Origin: JAZRYE01 sp045600585
GTDB taxonomy: Bacteria > Bacillota_I > Bacilli_A > RFN20 > CAG-826
Reading direction: 5' to 3'
DNA: 53,860 bases
Assembly (NCBI GenBank): GCA_045600585.1
Contig: JAZRYE010000022.1
Coordinates: 1 to 53,860, forward strand
Part shown: positions 26,845 to 36,809 of the stretch, piece after piece
Layout: every line of letters starts with the position of its first letter
Position numbering within the stretch: position 1 is the first letter of the stretch
Notes under the pieces: model-generated
The model's database searches: none
What the model saw: only the letters and a program-made list of their open reading frames with translations
What the model was told of the DNA's origin: nothing
Made by a program: the position numbers and the translations under genes

Positions 26845-29800
26845 CAGATAAAATGACTCGTTTCTTAGCTAAAATCGAAATCGACAATGTCGAGTCCTTT
26901 GATATTGACTTTGAAATGATTAATAGAAATAGATTCGATCGTGAAAAGTGGGACATGGTTATCGTTAAAAGAACTCCATGGAAATATGAATTATTAAATC
27001 AATTCATGGAAGCTCTTCATAAATTGGATTTTAAATATAGTCTTATTTTCTCGTATATGTCTAGACCAAGCGCAGAAGACGCAATCCAACTTTTATTTGA
27101 TTGGTATCAAAGCATCTATCGCTTACCTTTATCTTTAGATATTAAGTCAGATGATAATGGTTATTTAACAGTTCAATATGAATCTGAAACTGAAAAGACT
27201 CAATTTTCACCTGCGATTAAAGATTTTAGAGATTTTCTCAACTTCATTAATTATGAATTTGTCATTAGAGAAGAGGTTAAAGAACCTGTTGTCGAAACAA
27301 ATTCCCCAGTTATCGAAGAAACTCGTACAGTTGAAGATGAAAAGCCTGCGGTTAAAGAACCTATTAAAACGACTGCACCTTCTTCTAAACCATCTGATGA
27401 TAAAACTGATGAAGCCAAAAATGATTTAAGCATCGAAGAACAAATTGTTCAAGAGCAAAAAGAAATGACTGAATCTGTTGAAAATGAACTTCTTAAGATC
27501 ATGAAAGCAAATGCTCAGCAAATGGCTAGAGAAAGAGAAAGAGCCAGAATCAATAAAAGAGGCAATTATGAGCCTATTGATTTTATCGATGAAATAACAA
27601 CAAATTCTAATAATGTGGACTTTTCCGCTACTGTATTCTCTATTGAAGTGAATACTTTCAACAACAAATCTAGAGTTAATTTAGGCGTTAATGACGCTCA
27701 TGGTGGAGCTATTTATGTTGGCTTTGCCCAAAATGCAACTTTAAATGAAGAACTTATCGGCAATCTTAAAAATGGTGTTAATGTCAGAATTAGAGGTGCC
27801 GCTTATTTAGATGAATTCTCTAAACAACTAACTGTAAGAGCACACTTTATTGATTTATTACCACCTGATGAAATTGAACCAGAACCTGAAGAAAAACATA
27901 GAGTTGAACTTCATTTACATAGTAACTTCTCAGCAATGGATGCTGTTACTAAAATGGGTGCTTATGCAAAATATGCTAAAGCACTTGGTCATACAGCTAT
28001 GGCGGTAACCGACCACGCTGTTGTTCAAGCGTACCCTGATGCTCAAGCTGCAGAAAAAGCAACTGGCGTCAAAATGCTTTATGGCGTTGAGTTTTATATG
28101 GTTGATGATAAACTCAATTATATTAAAAACCCATCAAATATTCCTTTAGAAAAAGCCAAATATGTCGTACTCGACTTAGAAACTACTGGTCTTTCTGCAA
28201 GATACGATAGAATCATCGAATTTGGTGCTGTCAGGGTCGAAAAAGGCATGGTTGTTGAAAATCTCGACTTATTAATTAACCCTGAAAGAAAACTTCCAGA
28301 AAAGATCGTTGAAATTACCAATATTACTGATGCAATGCTTCGCTATCAACCAACAATTAAGGAAGCAATGCCTCAAATTTTAGAATTTTTACAAGACGCT
28401 ATTATTGTTACACATAACGCAGAATTCGACTTTAGCTTCTTACAAGAAGAATTAGCTAATCTTGGATTGCCTTTATTAACTAATCCAGTTATTGATACTC
28501 TTTCTTTATCACAATTCCTTTATCCAGAAGATAGAAACCATAGATTAGGCACTTTGTGTCGTAAATTTGAAGTTGTTTATGATGAAGATAGCGCTCACCG
28601 TGCTGATTACGATGCTCAGGTTTTAAATGATTGTTGGATGCCTATGCTAGTTAAGCTTATGCGTGAACAAAATATTGTTACTCATGAAGACTTAGGAAAA
28701 CTTCCTAATTCCAACACTCTTTTAAAGCACATGAGAGCAAATCATTGCATTGCTTTAGCAAAGAATAAAGCAGGATTAAAAGATTTGTATAAACTTGTTT
28801 CGTTATCACACGTTGACTTTTTAGCTGATGTTCCAAAGCTTCCAAAGAGTGAACTTGTTAAATTAAGAGAAAATCTTATCGTTGGTAGTGCTTGTTTTAA
28901 TAGTGATGTATTTAGAACAGCGCGTTATTACAATGAGGAACGTTTAAAACAAGTTGTTTCTTTCTATGATTACATAGAAATTCAACCTATTGAAAACTAC
29001 TCATATATGATTAATATGGGCGACGCTACTGAAGAAGAAATTTTAAAATACGTAAAAGATATTGTTAAAGTTGCTGATGATTGCCATATTCCAGTATGTG
29101 CTACTGGTGATGTCCATTATCTAACACCAAAAGAAAAAGTATTCCGTGACGTATATATTTATTCAAAAGGATTAGGTAACACTAATCACCCATTAAATCC
29201 ATACGCCCGTAGTAAAGTTCCTCACTTTGAAAACCCAGATCAACATTATAGAACAACAAGAGAAATGCTTGATGCTATGGCGTTCTTAGGTGAAGAAAAG
29301 GCTTACGAAGTAACAGTAACTAACACAAATGCTATTGCCGATCAAATTGAATCGTTAAGACCAGTTCCTAATGATAAACTTTATACACCTACAATTGAAA
29401 ACTGTGACAATATGTTACGTGATATGTGCTTTGAAAAAGCACATGAATTATATGGCGAACAATTACCTGAGTTCATTGAGAATCGTCTTGAACTTGAATT
29501 AAATGGTATTATCAATAACGGCTACGCTGTTATTTATTACATTGCTCATAGATTAGTCAAACAAGCAAATGATGACGGCTATATTGTTGGCTCACGTGGA
29601 TCTGTTGGTTCTTCCTTTGTTGCTACAATGTCAGGAATTACAGAAGTTAATCCTCTTCCACCTCATTATAGATGCCCATCATGCAAGCATTTTGAATGGA
29701 CAAAAGAAACATATCCAGGAATCAAATCAGGATACGACTTACCAGAAAAGACTTGCCCACATTGCGGAGCAAAAATGATTCACGATGGTCAAGACATTCC

Positions 29801-31295
29801 TTTCCAAACATTCCTAGGATTCAACGCAGATAAAACACCTGATATCGACTTAAACTTCCCTGGTGACTATCAAGCTAGAGCGCATAACTATACTAAAGTA
29901 TTATTAGGCGAAAATAACGTTTTCCGTGCTGGTACTATTGAAACTGTTGCTGATAAAACAGCATTTGGCTATGCCCGTGGTTATCTTGAAAGAAATGGAA
30001 TTGATGTAAATACATATCCAAAAGCAAAGATTGCGTATATCGCTAGTGGATGCGTTGATGTTAAACGTACAACTGGTCAACACCCAGGTGGTATTGTCGT
30101 TGTTCCTACTAATAACGAAGTATATGACTTTACACCTATTCAATTCCCTGCTGATGACCTTGATGCTGAATGGAAAACAACCCACTTCGATTTCCATAGT
30201 ATTCACGATACTATCTTAAAACTTGACTTATTAGGTCACGTTGACCCAATGGCTCTTAAGATGATGTGTGACTTAACTGGCATTCCTTTAAAGCAAATTC
30301 CTTTAAATGATCCTAAGGTTATTTCTATTTTCTCTTCTCCTGATGCTCTTGGAATGAAAAATGATTATACAGGTGCAGAAACAGGTGCATTAGCAATTCC
30401 TGAATTCGGTACTGAATTTGTTAGAGGCATGCTTACCGATACAAGACCTAAGTCATTTAGTGATTTAGTCATTCTTTCTGGTCTATCACATGGTACAGGT
30501 GTTTGGAATGGAAACGCTGACGAACTTATTAAAAACGGTACAGCTACCCTACAAGAAGTTATTGGATGTCGTGATGATATTATGACTTATTTAATTTCTA
30601 TGGGCTTACCTCCTAAAGTTTCATTTACGATTATGGAAGATGTTCGTAAAGGTCGTGGATTAAAGCCAGAATACATCGAAATCATGAAACAAAACAAAGT
30701 TCCAGATTTCTACATCGAATCATGTCAAAAGATTCAATACATGTTCCCAAAAGGCCACGCTGTTGCATATGTTACAATGGCTATTCGTGTCGGTTATTTT
30801 AAAGTTTATTATCCACTTGAATTCTACGCTACATTCTTTACTTGTCGTTCTAAACAATATGATATTGCGACAATGATTAAGGGAAGAGAAGCAATTATTT
30901 CAAGACTTGAAGAACTTAAATACAAATCAAGACTTAAAGGCGCTGAAAAAATCTCTCCAAAAGAAGCTGAACAATTAAAAACACTTAATATTTGCTTAGA
31001 AATGGTTCAAAGAGGATATAAATTCTCTAATATTGACCTTTATAGATCTGATGCTTCAGCATTCGTTGTCGACCATGAAAACAAATCATTAATTCCTCCA
31101 TTTATCACGATTGATGGTCTTGGTGAAAAAGCTGCTCTCACTGTTCTTGAACAAAGAAAATTGGGTAAGTTCTCTTCTAAACAAGACTTATTAAGAAGAA
31201 CGGGACTATCAAGTACTAACGTTGAAGATTTATCAAAGCTTGGTGTTCTTGATGATTTGAACGAAAACGATCAATTATCTCTATTTGATTTCTAA
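26841..31295 (+). CDS. polC: DNA polymerase III PolC-type alpha subunit
   Basis: A 1484-residue replicase of the Bacillota type with its own proofreading exonuclease. Order: N-terminal domains (1-150), a low-complexity Glu/Pro/Thr linker (about 152-200), OB fold (about 250-350), and a PHP domain starting HLHSNFSAMDAV at 358. The DnaQ exonuclease is inserted in PHP with D445-L-E447 in VVLDLETTGL. The polymerase core includes GSRGSVGSSFVA, a four-Cys zinc motif near 940-975 and DIDLNFPG. In Bacillus proS lies between rasP and polC; here they overlap by 4 bases. Confidence 0.97.
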   Translation: MTDKMTRFLAKIEIDNVESFDIDFEMINRNRFDREKWDMVIVKRTPWKYELLNQFMEALHKLDFKYSLIFSYMSRPSAEDAIQLLFDWYQSIYRLPLSLDIKSDDNGYLTVQYESETEKTQFSPAIKDFRDFLNFINYEFVIREEVKEPVVETNSPVIEETRTVEDEKPAVKEPIKTTAPSSKPSDDKTDEAKNDLSIEEQIVQEQKEMTESVENELLKIMKANAQQMARERERARINKRGNYEPIDFIDEITTNSNNVDFSATVFSIEVNTFNNKSRVNLGVNDAHGGAIYVGFAQNATLNEELIGNLKNGVNVRIRGAAYLDEFSKQLTVRAHFIDLLPPDEIEPEPEEKHRVELHLHSNFSAMDAVTKMGAYAKYAKALGHTAMAVTDHAVVQAYPDAQAAEKATGVKMLYGVEFYMVDDKLNYIKNPSNIPLEKAKYVVLDLETTGLSARYDRIIEFGAVRVEKGMVVENLDLLINPERKLPEKIVEITNITDAMLRYQPTIKEAMPQILEFLQDAIIVTHNAEFDFSFLQEELANLGLPLLTNPVIDTLSLSQFLYPEDRNHRLGTLCRKFEVVYDEDSAHRADYDAQVLNDCWMPMLVKLMREQNIVTHEDLGKLPNSNTLLKHMRANHCIALAKNKAGLKDLYKLVSLSHVDFLADVPKLPKSELVKLRENLIVGSACFNSDVFRTARYYNEERLKQVVSFYDYIEIQPIENYSYMINMGDATEEEILKYVKDIVKVADDCHIPVCATGDVHYLTPKEKVFRDVYIYSKGLGNTNHPLNPYARSKVPHFENPDQHYRTTREMLDAMAFLGEEKAYEVTVTNTNAIADQIESLRPVPNDKLYTPTIENCDNMLRDMCFEKAHELYGEQLPEFIENRLELELNGIINNGYAVIYYIAHRLVKQANDDGYIVGSRGSVGSSFVATMSGITEVNPLPPHYRCPSCKHFEWTKETYPGIKSGYDLPEKTCPHCGAKMIHDGQDIPFQTFLGFNADKTPDIDLNFPGDYQARAHNYTKVLLGENNVFRAGTIETVADKTAFGYARGYLERNGIDVNTYPKAKIAYIASGCVDVKRTTGQHPGGIVVVPTNNEVYDFTPIQFPADDLDAEWKTTHFDFHSIHDTILKLDLLGHVDPMALKMMCDLTGIPLKQIPLNDPKVISIFSSPDALGMKNDYTGAETGALAIPEFGTEFVRGMLTDTRPKSFSDLVILSGLSHGTGVWNGNADELIKNGTATLQEVIGCRDDIMTYLISMGLPPKVSFTIMEDVRKGRGLKPEYIEIMKQNKVPDFYIESCQKIQYMFPKGHAVAYVTMAIRVGYFKVYYPLEFYATFFTCRSKQYDIATMIKGREAIISRLEELKYKSRLKGAEKISPKEAEQLKTLNICLEMVQRGYKFSNIDLYRSDASAFVVDHENKSLIPPFITIDGLGEKAALTVLEQRKLGKFSSKQDLLRRTGLSSTNVEDLSKLGVLDDLNENDQLSLFDF

Positions 31296-31304
31296 AATAG
31301 AGAA

Positions 31305-31381
31305 CGGGAAGTAGCACAGCTTGGTAGTGCGCTCGCTTCGGGAGCGAGAGGTCGTGAGTTCGAATCTCATCTTTCCGACCA
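31305..31381 (+). tRNA. tRNA-Pro (CGG)
   Basis: 77 bases including encoded CCA. Acceptor CGGGAAG/CTTTCCG; anticodon stem CTCGC/GCGAG with loop TTCGGGA, giving anticodon CGG, which reads CCG. It begins 9 bases after the polC stop and may be cotranscribed with it. Confidence 0.93.
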
Positions 31382-31395
31382 GATAATAAATAATT

Positions 31396-31422
31396 AAGCA
31401 TCCTTAAAAGGGTGCTTTTTTT
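31396..31422 (+). terminator. Intrinsic terminator after tRNA-Pro
   Basis: AAGCATCC/GGGTGCTT with a TTAAAA loop and a T run. It ends the uppS-polC-tRNA unit. Confidence 0.85.
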
Positions 31423-31460
31423 AACCTATATACTCTTCTATAACCTAAAATTAAATTTAT

Positions 31461-31489
31461 ATGACATAAATTTGTTGTTGTTGTATACT
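31461..31489 (+). promoter_or_regulatory. Promoter of the acyltransferase operon
   Basis: ATGACA (31461-31466), 17-base spacer, TATACT (31484-31489). The seventh base after the -10 is the A of the ATG at 31496; leaderless mRNA predicted. Confidence 0.6.
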
Positions 31490-31495
31490 ATTTTC

Positions 31496-32302
31496 ATGCC
31501 TAGTGAGACAGGTGCTTACATAGCTCGCCAAAGCAAATTTGATAAAAGAATTCATGAGATTGATTTAGCTAGAGGCTTACTAATATGCCTTGTTCTTTTT
31601 GACCATATTCTAAATCAATGTGCAAAGACATCTGCCTTTGGTGGTTTTTACGATTTCTGTAATTGGTATTGGAATAGTGGTATCAGGTTCTTTGTTCAAC
31701 AATACTTAGCTTTGCCTGCATTTGTTTTTATTTCTGGCGTTTCTTGTGCTTTTTCAAAAAGCAGTTGGAAACGTGCATCTCAAATGGTTCTTGCATGGGG
31801 ACTTGTTTCCGTTGTTACTAATCTAATGTACTCGACTGGCTTAAGTGATTATTTTGGGACTAATTTTAAAATTGATTTTAATATCATTGGCGTTCTTGCA
31901 TGGTCACAACTTATATATTGCTTCTTCGAAAAGAGAAGTAATAAAGTTTTGCTTGCCGTGGCGATAATATTCTTTGGCATTAACGAACTTGTTATCCCTA
32001 ATTTATATAAATTAACAGTTGAATCAGGACACTTAGATGTATCCAACGTTCCTGCGTTATGGTATTCAAGAAGAGAAATACTTGCAGATCAAATGACTTT
32101 ATTCCCTTCGATATGCTGGTTCTTTCTTGGCGCTATTGCTGGTAAGATTTTCTATCCTGCTCCAGCAACATCTAAATTCAAAAGACATGAATGGGAAAGA
32201 AGCATTTGCTTTATTGGAAGACATTCATTATGGTTCTATATTTTGCATCAAATCATTCTCATTCCAATATTTTTAAGTTTAAGGGCTATTTTAGGTTGTT
32301 AA
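31496..32302 (+). CDS. DUF1624 (HGSNAT-like) membrane acyltransferase
   Basis: A 268-residue multi-pass membrane protein. HEIDLARGLLICLVLFDH at about 18-35 is the characteristic opening of the DUF1624/HGSNAT catalytic domain, whose members move acetyl groups across membranes, and FIGRHSLWFYILHQIIL near the C-terminus is its closing signature. About seven hydrophobic segments. The start at 31496 rather than an upstream in-frame ATG is based on the promoter position and on homology beginning shortly after. It is followed 1 base later by an AMP-forming ligase, suggesting a coupled activation and transfer system. Confidence 0.82.
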   Translation: MPSETGAYIARQSKFDKRIHEIDLARGLLICLVLFDHILNQCAKTSAFGGFYDFCNWYWNSGIRFFVQQYLALPAFVFISGVSCAFSKSSWKRASQMVLAWGLVSVVTNLMYSTGLSDYFGTNFKIDFNIIGVLAWSQLIYCFFEKRSNKVLLAVAIIFFGINELVIPNLYKLTVESGHLDVSNVPALWYSRREILADQMTLFPSICWFFLGAIAGKIFYPAPATSKFKRHEWERSICFIGRHSLWFYILHQIILIPIFLSLRAILGC

Positions 32303-32303
32303 T

Positions 32304-33929
32304 ATGTACGAAAATGTAACTATGTATGGTGCGGTTAAAGATGCATCAATTAAATATCCAAGAAATAAAGCAATTTGGTATGAAAATAAATTCATATCTT
32401 TCAAGTCGTTTTTAAAACAAGTGGATTCAATGGCGGGTGTTCTTCAAAATACGCTTCATATCAAAAAAGATGATGTAATTATTTTGGCTCAACCAAATAT
32501 TCCAGATACACTAGTAATTTTCTATGCATTAAATAAAATTGGGGCAACCACATTTTTTATTCACCCATTAACTCCTTTTGATCAACTTTTAGATTTGATT
32601 AATAAAAGCCATGCAAAATATGCGATTGTATTTGAACAAAGAGTGGCAAAAGAAATTGATAAATTCAAAACAATTAAGGATATTTGCCTTGTTACAAGAA
32701 TAGAAAATCATCTTCCTATTGCTAAAAAGGCCGCTTATCACATTTTTATGAATTCTAAGATTCGTAAAAAACTTGGTAGTTCATTTACTTATGTTCACTC
32801 ATTAAAGAAGTCCAAAAAGCCTGTTATCGAATCTTTTGATAACATAAAATGCTCTGTTATGCTCAATAGTGGGTCAACAACTGGAGACCCAAAAACCATT
32901 TGTTTAAATGACAAGGCTTTTAATGTTCTTGGAGATCAAACTTGTTCGTTCCTAGCTTGCACTCCTGAATTTGCTTTAAACAAAGGAATGATTTCTGTTC
33001 TTCCATCTTTCCATGGATTCGGTTTAGGCATGACAATGCATGTCCCTCTTACTAATGGATTCCCGTCAGTATTGATTCCGAAATTTAATGGAAAAAATGT
33101 TGCAAAAGCACTTAGAAAAACTAACGCATTTTGCATTTGTGGCGTCCCTACATTGTATGATGCTTTATTAAATAGTGAAGATTTTAGAAAATCTAAAGAC
33201 TTAAAACAACTCCATGTCTGCTATTGTGGTGGTGATTCATTAACTGAAAAAACACTCAACAATTGGAATGAATTAATGAAAGAAAAAGGCGCTACTTGTC
33301 GCTTGTTTCAAGGTTTTGGATTAACAGAAGCAATTGCTGTTAACTGTGTTAATACTTACGAACACAATAAGGAAGGCTCTATCGGATATCCAATTAAAGG
33401 TGCAACATTTAAGATTGTTGATGAAAATAGAAAAGATTTAGGCGTTAATCAAATTGGTGAAATCGCTATTAAATCGCCTATCCATATGATTGAATATTTT
33501 AATGATCCAGAAGCAACGAAAAGAGCTATGCCAGATGATTATATATATACTGGCGATTTAGGATACATTGATGAAGATGGATTCATATTCTTTAAACAAA
33601 GAGTTAAAAGAGTTATTAAGGTTTCTGGCGTTGGAGTATTCCCAACTGAAGTTGAAAACTTTATTTTAAATAAATTCCCTACAATTAAGCAGTGCTGTGC
33701 AGTAGAGATACCTGATGCAAAACTTGTCCATGCTTTAAAGCTCTTTGTTGCTCCTAAACAAGAAGCTTGTATGGATGTTGCTATTATTGAAAAATGCCGT
33801 GAATATTTAATTCGCTGGGCCGTTCCAAAAGAAATAGAATACCTCGATGAACTTCCTAAGACTCCATTAGGAAAAATTGACTTCAATAAATTGACAATAC
33901 AAGAAAAGAAGAAGAGAGAACTTTTATGA
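32304..33929 (+). CDS. AMP-forming acyl-CoA synthetase/ligase
   Basis: A 541-residue ANL superfamily enzyme that adenylates a carboxylate and usually passes it to CoA or a carrier thiol. P-loop SGSTTGDPK at 189-197, QGFGLTEA near 338, TGDLGYIDEDGF near 415, hinge KRVIKVSG, and the catalytic Lys524 in KTPLGKID. The substrate cannot be told from the sequence; long-chain fatty acyl is plausible. It lies between a membrane acyltransferase and a lipoprotein phosphatase and overlaps the latter by 4 bases. Confidence 0.85.
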   Translation: MYENVTMYGAVKDASIKYPRNKAIWYENKFISFKSFLKQVDSMAGVLQNTLHIKKDDVIILAQPNIPDTLVIFYALNKIGATTFFIHPLTPFDQLLDLINKSHAKYAIVFEQRVAKEIDKFKTIKDICLVTRIENHLPIAKKAAYHIFMNSKIRKKLGSSFTYVHSLKKSKKPVIESFDNIKCSVMLNSGSTTGDPKTICLNDKAFNVLGDQTCSFLACTPEFALNKGMISVLPSFHGFGLGMTMHVPLTNGFPSVLIPKFNGKNVAKALRKTNAFCICGVPTLYDALLNSEDFRKSKDLKQLHVCYCGGDSLTEKTLNNWNELMKEKGATCRLFQGFGLTEAIAVNCVNTYEHNKEGSIGYPIKGATFKIVDENRKDLGVNQIGEIAIKSPIHMIEYFNDPEATKRAMPDDYIYTGDLGYIDEDGFIFFKQRVKRVIKVSGVGVFPTEVENFILNKFPTIKQCCAVEIPDAKLVHALKLFVAPKQEACMDVAIIEKCREYLIRWAVPKEIEYLDELPKTPLGKIDFNKLTIQEKKKRELL

Positions 33930-35473
33930 GAAAAAAACTAGTGCTTCTATTTGCAATCAGTGCTTTTTTAACTTCATGTTCATTTTCATTTCCTGATAGC
34001 AGTGAGATTCTTTCCGATACAACAAGTGAGGAAAGTTCTGTTATAGATTCAACTAGTTACGATTCTTCAATATCATTTTCAACAAGTTCAGAAGACGTTT
34101 TAAACTTATGGGATCATTCTCAAGATAGCTTAAGAAACGGAACTAAGACTTTAGATTTTTACTCGTTAAATGATTTTCATGGCGCGGTAGAAAATTATTC
34201 ATCAGAACCTGGTATATGTAAAATGTCTTCCTTTCTATTAAATAGAAAGAAACTCAATACAAACGGCTTTGTGTTAACAAGTAGTGGTGATATGTGGCAA
34301 GGAAGTGCAGATAGTAACATCACAAGAGGCAGACTTGTTACTGATTGGATGAATTATCTAAAATTTGACGCAATGGCTATTGGTAATCACGAATTTGATT
34401 GGGGTATATCAACAATTAATAGCAATCAGGAAAGAATGAACTTTCCTTTACTCGCTTGTAACATCGTTTATGAAGATACAAATGAAAATGTTGAATGGCT
34501 AGATCCATATACAACAATTACAAGAAATGGCGTTCATATTGGTGTTATTGGAGCAATCGGTAAAGGACAAACTTCTGACATTCTTGCTTCTAACGTTGAA
34601 GGCATTCGATTTAATGATCCTAGCCCATATGTTAGCAAGTGGTCTAAATACTTAAGAGATAATGGAGCAGATGTCATTCTATATCTTATTCACGATAACG
34701 CCAGTACGATTTCATCAGTAACCGCAAACGAGGTTGATCTTGGATTCTGCGGCCATACACATTCATTTGATGAAAATCTTATTGGAGATACGCCTTTTGT
34801 TCAAAGTGGATCTAATGGCAAAGGTGTTGGACATATCAATCTAACTTATAACTTTAATAACAAGCAAATTGTTACAAACGGAGAATATATCAATACTGGA
34901 TCTATTTCCTATGCAGATGATACTTATACTGCAAATCTTTATAAACAATATTTAGATGATGAAATAGCGGAAGTTAAAAATAGAGTAGTTGGTTACACTA
35001 GTAGCAAAATTTATAAAAATGAAATTCCAAATATCTATAACCGTTATGCATACAAGTACTACAAAGATACTTTAAAAGGTACTCAAAATATCTTTGCTGT
35101 TTACACAAACAATGCAAGAAGCGATATTCCTTCAGGAAATATTACATATGGAAATATTTATAAGGCTTTGCCTTTTGATAATTATTTATGTCTATTTAGA
35201 GTCAAAGGTTCTTATATCTCGACTTTAACTAGATATGAAAACAGCCATTGGTATATACCAAGCTCTAGTGATGCTGGAGAGTATTATAGAACCGATGTAG
35301 CTTCTCTAGTTGAATCAAATAAAGATTATTACATTCTTACTATCGATTATATTGCATTATCAACTAGTTATGTTGGCCATATAACAATATTAGAAACACG
35401 CTTTGAAGAAGAATCTCTTCCAAGAAATATTGTTGCTAATTATATTAGTGGCTATCCATCAAATCTTAGTTAA
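33926..35473 (+). CDS. Lipoprotein metallophosphatase/5'-nucleotidase
   Basis: A 515-residue surface lipoprotein. Signal peptide of 17 residues with lipobox LTSC (Cys18), then a Ser/Thr/Asp/Glu-rich linker to about 70. The calcineurin-like phosphoesterase domain shows SLNDFHGAV (near 80), the metal-binding GNHEFDWG (near 150), and FCGHTHSFDEN (near 275). The C-terminal 5'-nucleotidase domain (about 350-500) contains NARSDIPSGNITYGNIYKALPFDN. Family members (UshA/YfkN) hydrolyse nucleotides or UDP-sugars outside the cell. Third gene of the operon; overlaps the convergent CDF gene by 8 bases. Confidence 0.9.
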   Translation: MRKKLVLLFAISAFLTSCSFSFPDSSEILSDTTSEESSVIDSTSYDSSISFSTSSEDVLNLWDHSQDSLRNGTKTLDFYSLNDFHGAVENYSSEPGICKMSSFLLNRKKLNTNGFVLTSSGDMWQGSADSNITRGRLVTDWMNYLKFDAMAIGNHEFDWGISTINSNQERMNFPLLACNIVYEDTNENVEWLDPYTTITRNGVHIGVIGAIGKGQTSDILASNVEGIRFNDPSPYVSKWSKYLRDNGADVILYLIHDNASTISSVTANEVDLGFCGHTHSFDENLIGDTPFVQSGSNGKGVGHINLTYNFNNKQIVTNGEYINTGSISYADDTYTANLYKQYLDDEIAEVKNRVVGYTSSKIYKNEIPNIYNRYAYKYYKDTLKGTQNIFAVYTNNARSDIPSGNITYGNIYKALPFDNYLCLFRVKGSYISTLTRYENSHWYIPSSSDAGEYYRTDVASLVESNKDYYILTIDYIALSTSYVGHITILETRFEEESLPRNIVANYISGYPSNLS

Positions 35474-36656
35474 GATAATCGTTATCATAATGAATAACGA
35501 GATTATATTTTGAATCTAATTTATTAAATTCGTCTTTTAAATAGGAGTCTAATTCAGACTCTTTTATTTTGCTTTCAAATGGGATAACAACATCAAATAA
35601 GACATTTGTATGTGTTGTTCCTTTTACCATTCTAAAGTCGTGAAGTTTTAATATTTCATTATATGAAGATAATATTTCTACAGCCTTTGCTTTGAGTTCT
35701 TTAACATCTTGAGAAGTGTTATCGATTGGATCCATATGAACTGTTAATAATACATTATGTTTTTGTCCAACCTCTTTCTCGATAATGTCCATTAAGTCAT
35801 GAGAAACATTGACGTTAACTTGATCGTCAACCTCAACATGGATTGTCATAAATAATTTAGTAGGACCATATGAATGGCACATTGTGTCATGAACGCCAAG
35901 AACACCTTCATATTTTAAAATATCTTCAATGATTGGCTTTACTCTTTCATTATCAGGTGTTAATCCAATTAATGGATTGCTTGTTTCAATAACAAGCTTA
36001 ATGCCAGAAATAACAATAAAGATAGCAAGTGCAACGCCGGCAATACCATCAATTGAAACTGGGACAGTTACATTATTTTTAACAAGAATAAATTGCGTTA
36101 ATGAAACCAACAAAACAATTGATGTGGCAATAACGTCATTAAATGAATCCTGAGAAGATGCTTTTAAAGTTACAGAATTGATTGCTTTAGACATTTTCTT
36201 ATAAAAGAAGCCTTGCCATAATTTTGCTAAAATAGCGATTCCTAAAATGATCAAAGTTAATACTTCAGGAGTAGATTGTTCATTGTTAATGATTTTAATT
36301 ACTGATTGATAGCCTAACACAACAGCAATACAAATAATGATGAATGATATAATCATTCCAGCAATATATTCAATTCTTTCATGACCGTATGGATGTTCTT
36401 TATCAGCAGGCTTATTTGCTAATTTGAATCCAATTACATTAACAATGCAACTTCCAAAATCAGTTAAATTGTTAATTGCATCAGTGATGATAGTGATTGA
36501 TACAGCGAAAATGCCGATAAGCAATTTGACAACGAAAAGAACAAGGTTTGTAAATATACCAACAAAAGCAGCTAACAAGCCGTGCTTTTCTCTAATTTTT
36601 GGATTTGTAACATCCTTATAATTTTTAATAAATAATTTTCTTAATAAATTAGTCAT
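35466..36656 (-). CDS. Cation diffusion facilitator (CDF) metal exporter
   Basis: A 396-residue CDF-family proton-metal antiporter. Six membrane helices in the first 215 residues; site A residues appear in TDAINNLTDFG, and HPYGHERIEY follows helix III. DSFNDVIAT is the second site motif. The C-terminal cytoplasmic metallochaperone-like domain (about 215-396) is extended by roughly 100 residues compared with short CDFs. Zn, Mn, Co or Fe cannot be distinguished. The -10 box TATAAT ends 6 bases before ATG, so leaderless expression is predicted. It is divergent from tRNA-Leu. Confidence 0.9.
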   Translation of the reverse strand: MTNLLRKLFIKNYKDVTNPKIREKHGLLAAFVGIFTNLVLFVVKLLIGIFAVSITIITDAINNLTDFGSCIVNVIGFKLANKPADKEHPYGHERIEYIAGMIISFIIICIAVVLGYQSVIKIINNEQSTPEVLTLIILGIAILAKLWQGFFYKKMSKAINSVTLKASSQDSFNDVIATSIVLLVSLTQFILVKNNVTVPVSIDGIAGVALAIFIVISGIKLVIETSNPLIGLTPDNERVKPIIEDILKYEGVLGVHDTMCHSYGPTKLFMTIHVEVDDQVNVNVSHDLMDIIEKEVGQKHNVLLTVHMDPIDNTSQDVKELKAKAVEILSSYNEILKLHDFRMVKGTTHTNVLFDVVIPFESKIKESELDSYLKDEFNKLDSKYNLVIHYDNDYLN

Positions 36657-36670
36657 AAAGTAATTATACT

Positions 36671-36688
36671 CATTCTAACAAAAGAATG
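36671..36688. promoter_or_regulatory. Inverted repeat between divergent promoters
   Basis: CATTCT-N6-AGAATG lies between the two -10 boxes: - strand TATAAT at 36668-36663 for the CDF gene and + strand TATAAT at 36689-36694 for the tRNA gene. It could be an operator or a chance repeat. Confidence 0.35.
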
Positions 36689-36703
36689 TATAATTATTTT
36701 ACT

Positions 36704-36788
36704 GCGGTTATGGCGAAATTGGTAGACGCGCTAGAATCAGAATCTAGTGAGTAACATCGTGGAGGTTCGAGTCCTCTTAGCCGCACCA
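36704..36788 (+). tRNA. tRNA-Leu (CAG)
   Basis: 85 bases including CCA, with a long variable arm. Acceptor GCGGTTA/TAGCCGC; anticodon stem CTAGA/TCTAG with loop ATCAGAA, anticodon CAG for CTG codons. First member of a small tRNA cluster. Confidence 0.94.
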
Positions 36789-36809
36789 ATTGTTTTTAAG
36801 GAGAAAGAT

